Shown: positions 1-8,290 of the stretch, in pieces
How positions within the stretch are numbered: position 1 is the stretch's first letter
Layout: each line of letters opens with the position of its first letter
NCBI GenBank assembly: GCA_002633005.1
Contig: NMRA01000627.1
Location: 217,305 to 241,907, forward strand
DNA length: 24,603 nt
Direction of reading: 5' to 3'
Source: Phoronis australis
Taxonomy: Eukaryota > Phoronida > Phoronidae
The notes under the pieces: generated by a model
What the model was told of the DNA's origin: nothing
The model's input: the letters and a program-made list of their open reading frames with translations, nothing else
Databases searched by the model: none
Position numbers and translations under genes: made by a program

Positions 1-321
1 TGTGACGGGACGTTCGTAACTTTACGCTTATTGTTATTCTTATTTAGTTGCAAATGTTCAGTTATTCTTATGCTAATGTCTTTGTTGCGTCTCTGTTCGC
101 CTTTGTTACGGGGGCATGTGGGCGCGACTGTATGTGTCGGGCACTTCGCTAGCGACAGGCTTAGGAGAAGGGTGTTTCCTTCTTTTGCTTTCATGGAAAG
201 TTGATGTTATCATGTGCAAATTGAACTGAAACGAATGCCTGGTGAGAGAAAATACATATTTTGAGGTTCAGTGGAGACTTGCTCTGTTACAAATCTCAAC
301 CGTACGTTCACAAGCCTATGT
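1..321. other. Unassigned left edge
   Basis: No recognisable gene. On the minus strand one frame is open from about 200 to the window edge and is rich in Lys, Asn and Arg, but I see no zinc knuckle or protease motif that would make it the continuation of the neighbouring gag remnant. Positions 293-315 repeat almost exactly a stretch of the LTR (812-834: ctcaaccgtacgttcacaa), so part of this segment may be a rearranged piece of the same retroelement. Confidence 0.4.
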
Positions 322-624
322 AGCTTAGGTTTCACTCCACCAGTTGATCTAACATGGCTACCCTCCGATGCAACCCGTTCAGCTTTCAGTGCTGCTAGCG
401 CCCTCTCGTGTTCCATTCTTTCTCTCTCCATCTGCTTTTCGGCTTCCCGGGCTTGCCTCCTCTCCTCAGCCTCTCGCGCTCTGTCTTCAGCCTCACGAGC
501 TTGCCTTCTTTCCTCAGCCTCAGCTTGTTTTTTTTTTCAACAAACTGTCAGAAGTCGTCACCCTGCAGACCAGCATTTCTTGTCCGAGGGGCATTAACTC
601 TCTTAGTTGAGATCTTGTCTCCAT
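322..624 (-). pseudogene. Decayed Ty3/gypsy-like gag N-terminus
   Basis: Start of a retrotransposon capsid (gag) gene read on the minus strand from the ATG at 622-624. A short leader is followed by a GLQGDDF motif, then a highly charged Glu/Ala/Arg coiled coil with repeated EAEERRQAR-type blocks, then an ERMEHERALAAL helix and a PKL stretch, the usual order at the N-terminus of many Ty3/gypsy gags. It is broken in several ways: frame shifts near the start, a TGA just after GDDF, and a frame change at the run of ten A around 529-538. After PKL the similarity stops and the sequence changes to a short LTR-like stretch. It lies directly downstream of a primer-binding-site-like sequence and an LTR, which supports the call. 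No protease, reverse transcriptase or integrase is present. Confidence 0.72.
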
Positions 625-680
625 AGTGAGTTGCTAATTCCAACAGTCCACTTTATCACACCTTGTTACCGTTAGTAAGC

Positions 681-699
681 TTCTGGCGTGCTCGCCAAT
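681..699 (-). other. Primer-binding site of LTR element
   Basis: On the minus strand the LTR ends in ...GTGACA and is followed at once by ATTGGCGAGCACGCCAG. A TGGCGA-type sequence a couple of bases after the LTR end is the normal position and form of the minus-strand primer-binding site in Mag/SURL-like Ty3 elements. I did not identify the matching tRNA. Confidence 0.55.
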
Positions 700-802
700 T
701 GTCACGTTTTCCCCCGTGTGTGGGTGGGCGCAGGTTGTTACAAACCGGTACTAATAGCTTTCGGTGCGACAATTGACTGAAGACCCAGGTTCGAGTTAAT
801 CC

Positions 803-808
803 TTTATT
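803..808 (-). terminator. LTR polyadenylation signal AATAAA
   Basis: AATAAA on the minus strand, about 280 bp downstream of the LTR TATA box and about 100 bp before the LTR end; this would mark the R/U5 region. Confidence 0.5.
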
Positions 809-1088
809 AATCTCAACCGTACGTTCACAAACCTACTCAAACAACACGCCCGAAGTAATATCTGTTCTATGCTCCAGCCAGTGCTGCGAAGCCTTGACTT
901 GTGATGCACTTCTGAGACACGTTCAGCAACTGTTACACTGGCTGATTCAATAACCTGCTGTCTCTATAGCTGGCTCTCTATTGACTATCGCTGTAACTGC
1001 TGATTCTCTTCACTGCAACTCAACTGTAATTCTCCTGATTAACTTTCTTGAACTCACTTGATCTTACTAATACCAATCCGTGCTTGTG

Positions 1089-1096
1089 TATTTATA
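1089..1096 (-). promoter_or_regulatory. LTR TATA box (TATAAATA)
   Basis: The minus strand reads CTATAAATACAC. It lies inside the LTR, 47 bp downstream of the nearest heat-shock-element-like site and about 280 bp upstream of the AATAAA, a typical position for the element's own promoter. Confidence 0.6.
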
Positions 1097-1142
1097 GCCT
1101 AATGCTTTGTTCTATAACTTTTCATCAATTCAAGCACATGCC

Positions 1143-1311
1143 AGAAATTTCTGGAATCAACCCTATCATTCTAAAAATATGTACTAGTTTCTAGAATATT
1201 CCAGGCTGCATTAATCACTGTCATGCTAGAGTCTTCTAGAAAGTTCCACACTATATTGTAGTAAACAAATGACATCATCATTGTAACGACCTCAGTCCTC
1301 TAGAAAGTTCC
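1143..1311 (-). promoter_or_regulatory. Cluster of heat-shock-element-like sites in U3
   Basis: Heat-shock factor binds alternating inverted nGAAn pentamers. Three perfect three-pentamer sites are visible: 1143-1157 (AGAAATTTCTGGAAT), 1188-1202 (TTTCTAGAATATTCC) and 1233-1247 (CTTCTAGAAAGTTCC). A fourth at 1297-1311 differs at one core base and arose with the 64-bp tandem repeat. All lie upstream of the LTR TATA box in the direction of transcription. The motif match is seen; heat-induced activity is inference. Confidence 0.6.
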
Positions 1312-1362
1312 ATACTATTCTGCAGTAAACAAATTACATCATCACTGTACTTAACTCAGGGG
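1235..1362. repeat. Two 64-bp tandem repeats in the LTR
   Basis: Each copy begins tctagaaagttcca and continues through a shared agtaaacaaat(g/t)acatcatca block. The duplication multiplies the heat-shock-like site at its left end. Confidence 0.8.
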
Positions 1363-1432
1363 TCATGCCAATCAAACAGAACTACAAAACAAAACCATTC
1401 AACTAAAAACAGTGTCAGTCTATATTCTGACA

Positions 1433-1975
1433 TACTTTTATATCACGTGACCGCCACTTGATTCAGTTGTGTAGTTTTCTACTTGAACATTAATTTCTAA
1501 AAGAATCGAAATTGTGATCGATTTCTGTATATAGGCCTATTTGTGTCGGTGCGTTGAAAATTTTGGGTCTCAAATTATTTGTCTTCAGCGAAATTTTCTT
1601 TTCAAAATACTTATTTAAGGTTTTGGCAACAGATAACCCGCTCGCATGTAAAACAAAAGTATTAACCATGAAATAAATGTGCATAATTTTTGCTGCGAAT
1701 TAACATTCGCACTAAAGAGAAATCTAGACAACCGATCCCCCTGGGTGCGCACATGTATTAGCTAATTGAATTCCTTTTTAAATGACCATCGAGGTTTGTA
1801 CAGTGAATATTACCTTTGCTCGGATGTAAAGGAAAGACATGAGAAACTTGCACGGGCATGAACCATGAAACAAGTGTGCATAATCTACGATGTAAATTCA
1901 TGTCTGACTCTGCTATATGTAAATGTGTCGAAAGTGGAGAGACATGAAATGATTGCTAAAGAGAAAAGTTTGACA
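1433..1975. repeat. 3' flank of lectin unit A, copied at 10890 and 11734
   Basis: Non-coding DNA downstream of the minus-strand lectin gene. It aligns in the same orientation with 10890-11300 and again with 11734-11945; landmarks include aattcctttttaaatgacca, gacatgaaaaacttgcac-like and ctgctatatgtaaatgtgtc. This shows that more copies of the unit once existed than the genes now visible. No gene is seen. Confidence 0.85.
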
Positions 1976-2232
1976 TCATACATTTGAAGTCGACTGAAGC
2001 CAACCCAATCATCTTGCATATTTTTGTTCATCAATGGCTTTAAAAACTGTCGTGAGTAGCAATGAAAATTATAGTCGTAAATTCAAACGATATTTTTGGG
2101 AAAACTTTCAAGAAGCTTGAAAATTCCCTGGATGTTTGGGGACGCAGTTGGAGATTTTGCGGGAATAAAATATTCACCTCCTAAAATTACCAGTGGAATA
2201 TATAACACAAGTATTATATTCAAGCACGGAAG

Positions 2233-2238
2233 TTTATT
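2233..2238 (-). terminator. Polyadenylation signal of lectin gene A
   Basis: AATAAA on the minus strand, about 116 bp after the stop codon. The same signal is kept in the paralogue at 16912-16917. Confidence 0.6.
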
Positions 2239-2353
2239 TCAACATAGAAATTTAAATGGTCTTTAATAGTACATGAATTTCATCAAATGAATGCTTTTCA
2301 ATACTTAATTGCGTACTTTTTAAGCCATGACGTAGGCGCCGTAGTATTTTGAA

Positions 2354-2445
2354 TTAAAGTTCACAGATGTAACGTGCTTTGTCGCTGCACCCCTTCCTTT
2401 CCATGTTCTGGTTACTGGGATTGAAGACCGCGCAAGGGTTTTCAT
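2354..2445 (-). CDS. Exon 3 of gene A: C-terminal half of CTLD
   Basis: This 92-nt last exon follows the acceptor ttggctcttttacag and ends in TAA. It encodes ENPCAVFNPSNQ, then a GC, then ARYICEL and stop. The Cys, Cys and Y-I-C-E pattern is the usual end of a C-type lectin-like domain, supplying the partners for the cysteines in exon 1. Exon 3 of gene B has exactly the same length, the same stop and only a handful of substitutions. It is too short to show up in a simple ORF search. Confidence 0.85.
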
Positions 2446-2989
2446 CTGTAAAAGAGCCAAAGGTCATGTGGTATGAGGACCAAAAACAAACGCGACCGAC
2501 ATGTCATTTGTATGCATTACGTAGATATAAACCTTCAGAAATTGACAATCGATCACCACCGCCCATTCCCCCAATCCCATCATTCATACAACATTGAACT
2601 GAAAAACCTCAAATTTAATAGAGAATCAATAATTAATTTATTCGGCCCTAAATAATAAGCAAGCTGAAGCGCATGATTGTTGTGAATATTCAAGTACACT
2701 GGACGTGATTCATAAACGAGAATTTTTTAATTATTTCAATTTACAACGCAGTGGCAATGTAAAGTGACCTATTTATCAATTTGTGAATTTATTGTGGAAC
2801 GATTACACTAAAGAGGATACAACTAAAAGTACACACTCAATTCTGTTTATTTAAAAACGCAGCTTCATTTAAAAAGAACGATACTTCTACAGTTTGTTCG
2901 TTACACAGTGTTCGAATTAAATATTCAGCTACAAGGCCGACAATCTATAGGAGTCAAATTTTGAAACGAGGAAAATAGTAAATTCTTAC
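2446..2989 (-). other. Intron 2 of gene A
   Basis: Donor GTAAGA at 2989-2984, acceptor TTTTACAG at 2453-2446. Strongly similar to intron 2 of gene B, which carries about 263 extra bases (17140-17402). Open frames in it (for example 2473-2655 plus) overlap the conserved intron and show no recognisable domain. Confidence 0.7.
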
Positions 2990-3526
2990 CAACGACATTC
3001 CACACCTCAACGTCGGTCCATTCAGCACTCCTTCCACAGCTGAGTGTGCCTGTGTAGGATTGACGACGGCAGTAGCCGTCAGAGGGGAAGTAGGCCTACT
3101 TGGTGGTGCTGTCATATGAGTGGCTACCAGAGAAGAACGACAGGTCGTGACCCCCGCCAAATGATGGAGAACAGCTGTACATATCGTACATAGCGTATTG
3201 TTTATACCCGCTGTACCGGCTCTACCTGGCTGATGTGCATCCTTGTCTGCACAGCTGAAACACGAATGTGTTGCTGTCGGGCTTGTAGCTGTTAAAACTT
3301 GTCCAGGAGACAGAGGCATAACCACCGAACGTGGTTCCGCTCGTTGAATCTTTCCCAATAGAGATGGTTGGGCCCTTATTGTTGCATCTGCTGTGAAATA
3401 CTGAAGGCCTCATACCGTCACGTGTTGCCCGGTACAGGAGCTTGAATGTCTTTCCCGGGAACCATTCTCTCAGTAAAGCTACGTGGTCTGTAGTCAATAA
3501 GTTTGAACTAAGAATGGCTCCCATGC
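2990..3526 (-). pseudogene. Exon 2 of gene A: TLDc domain with two stops
   Basis: A 537-nt exon (179 codons, phase 1-1). TLDc domains are oxidation-resistance-associated folds known from OXR1, NCOA7, TLDC and TBC1D24; their biochemical role is still debated. Family landmarks seen here are KLLYRATRDG, VFHSRCNNKGPT, FGGYASVSW, a central FGGGHDL and a final TDVEVWNVVG. The first TAG (3222-3224) replaces a TAC Tyr codon of gene B; the second (3096-3098) lies in a 6-nt insertion that creates the palindrome gtaggcctac. Apart from these, the frame aligns codon by codon with gene B to the end. Confidence 0.85.
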
Positions 3527-3915
3527 CTAAAAGTCAAGAGTATCATACAAACAGGGAGTTTCATCCATGTTTTCAAGGTGACAGCGCAGTTTTGGCTAAT
3601 GGAATTGTAACATTAAAAATGGCAGAAACCAAAATGTTAGTTTACGATTTTGTCACATGAACAGCAAAAAATGAGTCACAGTTAATGAAACGTGAAACCT
3701 GGGTAGTTTATTCATGAATGAATCCAACATAACAGAATACTGGTAAAAACTACAGACTGTTAACACTTACTTGTCTGAAGCTTAAAGTAAGATAGTGCTA
3801 TCATGTAAGATGATGGGATTTTGAAATAAGCACAACTAAGGATCATGCAACTTATAGAGTGGAATAAACTAAATCGCTTCTGAAAATTGACATTTAACCC
3901 CACTGACATTAGTAC

Positions 3916-4705
3916 CTTTTCCCGTATCTTTCCCACCAGCCCATATGATGTCGTCTGTTTTCAACGATTCTTGACCAAGGAGGGATCTTAAGCCATGAGA
4001 ATCCATTGAAACTAGGTGAGAATTGTCTTCAAGGCATTTTATTTTCGCGGTTTCCCAATCCACTGATGTGTTGCTCAGTTTAAAACACCAATGTCCAAAG
4101 TAACGATATTGACTTGAGCAGTACAATTTGCTTAGAATGCGTTCAAAGGAGATCGATGACATTTCTCGTTGGCGTATCACTTCCTGTTGTAACTCGGTAG
4201 CATTAAATGAAAAGAACTTTCGTAGTTTCGTGTGAGAGCGTTTCACGGTTCTCAAAATCGTTGAATGAAATTCCCGATTCTTACGTCCTTCTTCACTGCT
4301 TTTGTTTTGCATTCCTTCAAGCTTCGTTTGAAAATGAGTTATGCTTTTTAGAGCAGCCGCCTGAAAAATTTGGTCCTTAAGTCTTTCTGCGTTACTACTG
4401 TTTCGCATTTCTTCAATCTCTGTTTGAAAGCAACCCAATGCTTTTAGAATGGTCGATTGAAAATCCCGGTTCTTAAGTTGCTCTTCGTTGCTACTGCTTC
4501 GCATTTCTTCATGCTTAGGTTGAAAGTGAGTTATGTTCTTTCGAACAGTCGATTGAAAATCCCGGTTGCTTTTTTCTTCGTATTCCAGTGAAGAGATGAC
4601 AGAATCTTCGGCAACAGATCTCTTCGTGGCAGCCGAAGCCGCCTGGAGAGATGCAACTCCATGGCACAGCACAACGATGACTACCAGGAGATTAGCGTAG
4701 AACAT
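3916..4705 (-). CDS. Exon 1 of gene A: signal peptide, coiled coil, first half of CTLD
   Basis: Open from the ATG at 4705-4703 to the donor AAAAG|GTACTAAT at 3916, 263 codons plus one base. Residues 1-22 form a signal peptide (hydrophobic LLVVIVVLCHGVASLQA). Residues 47-78, 79-110, 111-142 and 143-174 are four 32-residue repeats that start N-R-x-F-x-S-T/A and resemble a coiled-coil stalk, with several N-x-S/T glycosylation sites. From residue 195 the CTLD begins: YC, then GHWC, WETAKIKCL, and WAGG at 255-258. Without splicing the frame runs on to a stop at 3869, but the donor is conserved in gene B, so that tail is intronic. The family binds sugars or proteins outside the cell; calcium-binding EPN-type residues are not seen here. 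Confidence 0.82.
4310..4567 (-). repeat. 96-bp in-frame tandem repeats (coiled-coil stalk)
   Basis: Four diverged copies of a 96-nt (32-codon) unit; only the better-conserved part is bounded here. Gene B has two copies. The difference in exon 1 length (790 versus 596 nt, with two one-base deletions in B) is exactly two units. Confidence 0.85.
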
Positions 4706-4843
4706 TTCTGATCATAGATTTATCGACATAGACATGCACAGTTAGACCGTTTTCCAACAACAAATAGCAACAAATGTCCTTGTAGAGCGTTTCTCAAGGT
4801 TGTGAAATTGACGCAGACATAACGTTTCTTGATAAGGTGAAAG

Positions 4844-4849
4844 TTTATA
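4844..4849 (-). promoter_or_regulatory. Possible TATA box of gene A
   Basis: The minus strand reads TTATTATAAACTTT about 140 bp upstream of the ATG. Gene B has TTATAAAAGG at 19567-19576, about 115 bp upstream. The sequences between TATA and ATG are related in all three copies (acatttgttgc and the segment before the ATG). Confidence 0.4.
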
Positions 4850-4985
4850 ATAAAGTGAAATGTTTTTCTTGTGTTAGAAACACTGAGATTAGATAAGTCC
4901 ATGAATGTGGTTAATAGTTTATGTGCAAGATACAGCGAAACGCATACTCTTACGTACATGTACGTTGACACGCATACCAACAAAC

Positions 4986-7640
4986 CGCTGAGAGTAATCC
5001 CTGATGTTTTGCATAAAAGTCCTCATGTTTTTAAATAAGCGATCTCAGTGTACTGAGAGGGAAAATGTTTAAAGCGTTCCTACAGTGAATTTTTGCACTT
5101 TTTGAGGTTCTAGACCGTGTATGAAATTAACTTTATAGTTTATGGGTATTGAACCTAGTGTTAATTTCAACTGTTACGTAATTGATGGAAATTATGAAAT
5201 TAACCTTACTGTATTATTCACCCAGAACGATATTAGAATTCACGAGGGACTTTTGTTAACTTACAGTGACTGGTCGTATTGCATTAGGAGCACCAGCTGC
5301 CACCTGGTGGTGTTAAGATGTACTTCCAGTTCAAAGTGGTAAACAGAAGGACCTGTAAACAGATTATTCGATTGTTTAGTATGACGTTATTTTTGACGCT
5401 TTTAACCCAGTCAAATAAAATTAAGATGCTAAAATTTAAAAACTAGAATAATAATGAAGACAGACTTATGTATCGTTGTATATTTCTGAGGTCTTGGAAA
5501 ATTATTATCCCATTAATTATGGACTTGCTCCTTCTCAACTCTTCGGGAGCATACAGTAAGTGCAAGAGTTGTTGTATCAATCCAAAAACACAATTGTGTT
5601 AGCAATTCATGTGTTTCCAAGACCTGCAAAAACTTTGAAAACCTGATGTGACTGAGTAGTTCTATTACTATTTGTGGGTCCACGGCTCCTTGATAGCAGC
5701 TTATACGTCATCACTAAACACCCGAATAACATGTTGTTGCATGATGAGCATTCTTATTTTATGTCACATCATAACGGGGAAACAGAATGCAGTAAAGGTC
5801 GCGTATTCCGGTTCAACCAGAACGAGATACGTCATGTCAGATCATCTACCAATGTATTGTATGATGTACCACTGAGCGTCTCTGCTGACTAGTGAAATAT
5901 GCAACTTGCGCCTACAATGTAGTTTTTGTTTGTTTTACTCCAATTAACGACTCACATGCTCTGTTGTGCCCTGCTTTCTCGAGCCAATCGCCCTCATTGT
6001 CGGGTTAGACCGGGTTAGACCCTATAACATTTGTACTCTAGCTCATTGTTCATGTCGAACTCGTTTTCAAGATCTTGCCTGAACTTTTCAAACGCAACGA
6101 TTGGTGACAAGTAAAAGACACCAAGTCTAAAGACTTGCGTATATCATAAGCATACTTCTCTATCGTGCCATCTATTTTAAGAGCATCCGTCAAAACAGTG
6201 CGCCAGAATGTACAAGAGCCACGCCATCTATGGAATCGCTTGATGATCATTTAATTGCAATAAAGCAAATCAGTCAGAGTTGTCAATATGTATCTCTACA
6301 CTAGACTAATGCCAAGTTTATGCTGCTGTGAAGCCTGTGTTCTGTCCATGAAACAAGCTAATAATTCGTAACTGTAACTGCTAACTCTCAGTTCTAGGAA
6401 AGCCCTGAAATCACGTCCAGTTTAACAAAAGAAATTCTTAGACCTAGTTCTAAAACTGTAAGTTCACAAAGTAAAAAATTGTAACTTAAGGCGAGTGGTT
6501 TGAATTTTTGAAAACCGGTTATCGTCTGTTTTACAGTTGCCGGTTGGCGCTGGGTTTGGGTAACTCGAGGGCTGTGGGGAAAACATCCGTTCAACCGCGA
6601 ATTGTAAAATCCAGTTAGTTACGCAATGAGGCTAATCAAACACTTAACTTCTGGTGGTGTCACTAAAACAAACAATTTAATTCAGTAAAAGTGAATACTT
6701 TCAGACCTCTGTAGAACTTTATTTTGACATTAAACCAACCTGCCAGTAATTAGATCACATGACATCGTTTTAGGAAAAGATAGAACAAATAGAAGGCACA
6801 TCCACAGCACACGGTCTGATCTCCATTCTTTGGTTATCAGAGTTGAAGGTGAGACAGGAATCTGAAAGTTAGTTTATGTAAAACAGTAACCTCTAATGGT
6901 ATAATATTATTTTACAGTTATTGCAATTACTCAAATCATTCACCAACTTAACACATGTATTTTGGCTTTTTACATCGCATTTCTTCAGCTAAAATGACCT
7001 TAACGTAAATTTTTACGAGACAATCAATTTCAAAACCCATATCATTCGCAAAATCACTAGTTGTAGTCGACAATATATCAATACGTTTTTGCCAGTGCCT
7101 CATTGCCATGAAGCCATCGCTAATGCGGTAATTACTCTACTCTACTCACTGGAACTTACATCTGCTTCCTTATCAAACCTCTTGGGAACAGATCGAACGA
7201 CCAAGTACAAGGTGCCGTGAAAAGGGCCTCCTGACAATCAGTGTGAGGATTGTGCATATCTACTGGTGAAGTTCAACATGCCTTGAAACTGGTGGAGTTT
7301 TTAATGAAAGGAAGAGTGCCGGTACTAATAAGAACAATGATGACAATGAGAATTATGATAATAGTGTGGTATAACACAAGAATGCACACAAAATGTCATC
7401 GTCATCTTTAATTGAGAAACAAACGGTTCTTTGTTGGTAAAACACGATCACGTAAAACACGTGCTGAGATGATGGAAATTTCCAACACGTCCATAATTCA
7501 CTAGAGGCAGTAAAAGTGTCTAAATTTGGCTAACACCCTACCTCAAAAATGGTGGATTTGATTGAGATGAAATTTTCGGATATAGTACTTGATGTAGTGA
7601 TTTCCAAAGGTGTGTTCAATGTTATCTTAAATGGTTTCAT
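4986..7640. other. Intergenic, no gene recognised
   Basis: AT-rich DNA with no convincing coding region on either strand. Small items: a possible short inverted-repeat element at 5487-5628 and a doubled 10-mer cgggttagac at 6001-6020. Open frames at 5142-5342, 5672-5892, 6050-6250 and 6394-6594 are short, with no family motifs. Confidence 0.5.
5487..5628. repeat. Possible short inverted-repeat element
   Basis: aggtcttggaaa at 5491-5502 is repeated as its reverse complement (tttccaagacct) at 5611-5622, with a few more matched bases outside. This could be a small non-autonomous transposon; no target-site duplication was confirmed. Confidence 0.3.
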
Positions 7641-8160
7641 TTTTCACATGAACTGCCAAAAATGGAGTCACTTAAAACCTAAGTAGTTTATTCATCAACA
7701 GAGCGAACATAACCGAAAATACCTCAGGTAAAAACAACATACAGCTAACACTTACTTAATATAGTGTATACAGTTAATATTTGTTCTAAGATGATGGGAT
7801 TCTGAAATACGCACAAGCGTTAACTTGGTGATCATAAATCGTATAGAGTGAAAGATTTCTTTACCTAAGATGCTCCTGAAAAACACTTGCATTTCTTCAA
7901 GATCATGGTTTTTAAAACAGTCGATTGGAAAATCCGGTTGCTTTTTTTATTCTCTTTCAGTAAAGAGATGACAGATTCTTCAAAAACAGATGTCTTCGCC
8001 GCAGCCGACGTAGCTTGGAGAGATGCGACTTCATGACACAGCCAAACGATGACTACTAGGAGATTAGAGTTGAACATTTTTGCTGATGAGTTTATCGACA
8101 CGAACTCGTACAACTTGACCGTTTCACAACACTAACTGGGAACAAATGTCCTCAACCTCA
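7640..8160 (-). pseudogene. Truncated third copy of the lectin gene (5' end only)
   Basis: The ATG at 8077-8075 opens a signal peptide like those of genes A and B (SNLLVVIVWLCHEVASLQA) and one NRIFQSTVLKT repeat start. The reading then jumps to sequence matching the beginning of intron 1 of genes A and B, with a stop at 7865. The rest of the coiled coil and the whole CTLD half are deleted. Homology continues through intron 1 to about 7640, where the TLDc exon would follow but is absent. The upstream flank matches gene B to about 8203, then is replaced by a TCAA-repeat tail, so the promoter is missing too. A dead fragment on this evidence. Confidence 0.8.
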
Positions 8161-8206
8161 AATGTAAAACATCACTAGAGCTTGTCAAAATGACAGGAAC
8201 CTATTA

Positions 8207-8290
8207 TCAATCAATCAATCAATCAATATCATTTATTGTACATCGTGGGCATTGCCTACACACATACATCAATACACAAATGAATATTCA
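8207..8290 (-). mobile_element. Probable 3' end of a non-LTR retrotransposon or SINE
   Basis: A (TCAA)n run at 8207-8227, adjoining AATAAA on the minus strand (8232-8237), looks like the short-repeat tail of CR1/L2-type elements: read on the minus strand, AATAAATG then (TTGA)n. It sits exactly where homology to the gene B promoter region stops. No reverse-transcriptase coding sequence was recognised beyond it. Confidence 0.45.

Larger units (their letters stand above)
700..1432 (-). mobile_element. Long terminal repeat (about 733 bp)
   Basis: Bounded by TGTCA at 700 and TGACA at 1432, the short inverted ends expected of an LTR. In minus-strand order it holds an upstream region with heat-shock-element-like sites, a TATA box (1089-1096) and an AATAAA signal (803-808), consistent with U3-R-U5 order and transcription toward lower coordinates. 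Two 64-bp tandem repeats lie in U3. The second LTR is not in the window or was lost, so a direct LTR-LTR comparison is impossible. Its right boundary coincides with the point where sequence homologous to the 10890 region begins, which supports 1432 as the insertion edge. Confidence 0.7.
2354..4705 (-). pseudogene. CTLD/TLDc gene A: three exons, TLDc exon broken
   Basis: Three exons on the minus strand: 4705-3916, 3526-2990 and 2445-2354, with introns 3915-3527 and 2989-2446 bounded by GTAC...TTAG and GTAAGA...ACAG. Both junctions are phase 1. The predicted product is a secreted protein: signal peptide, four 32-residue coiled-coil repeats, first half of a C-type lectin-like domain, a TLDc domain, then the last half of the CTLD. 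The TLDc exon has two in-frame TAG codons (3222-3224 and 3096-3098), so the full-length protein cannot be made. Skipping that exon leaves an open frame through all six CTLD cysteines. The paralogue at 17016-19455 has the same structure. The gene is therefore either a pseudogene or one expressed only in the short form; expression data would decide. Confidence 0.75.

Noticed and set aside
271-626. Three overlapping plus-strand open frames rich in Ser, Leu and Phe
   Set aside because: They are antisense to the Glu/Arg/Ala coiled-coil gag remnant, which explains both composition and length.
2473-2655. Plus-strand open frame, with a partner at 17260-17616
   Set aside because: Both lie in the conserved intron 2 of the lectin genes. 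Some similarity between the translations is expected from DNA homology alone; no domain seen.
3222-3224. TAG as selenocysteine-like or edited codon rather than a stop
   Set aside because: The paralogue has Tyr here, a second in-frame TAG follows, and nothing supports recoding. A-to-I editing would give Trp, which is not the ancestral residue.
2954-3358. Minus-strand 134-aa open frame
   Set aside because: Shifted frame of the TLDc exon; Thr/Pro/Ala-rich with no motif. The same shadow appears in gene B at 17866-18060.
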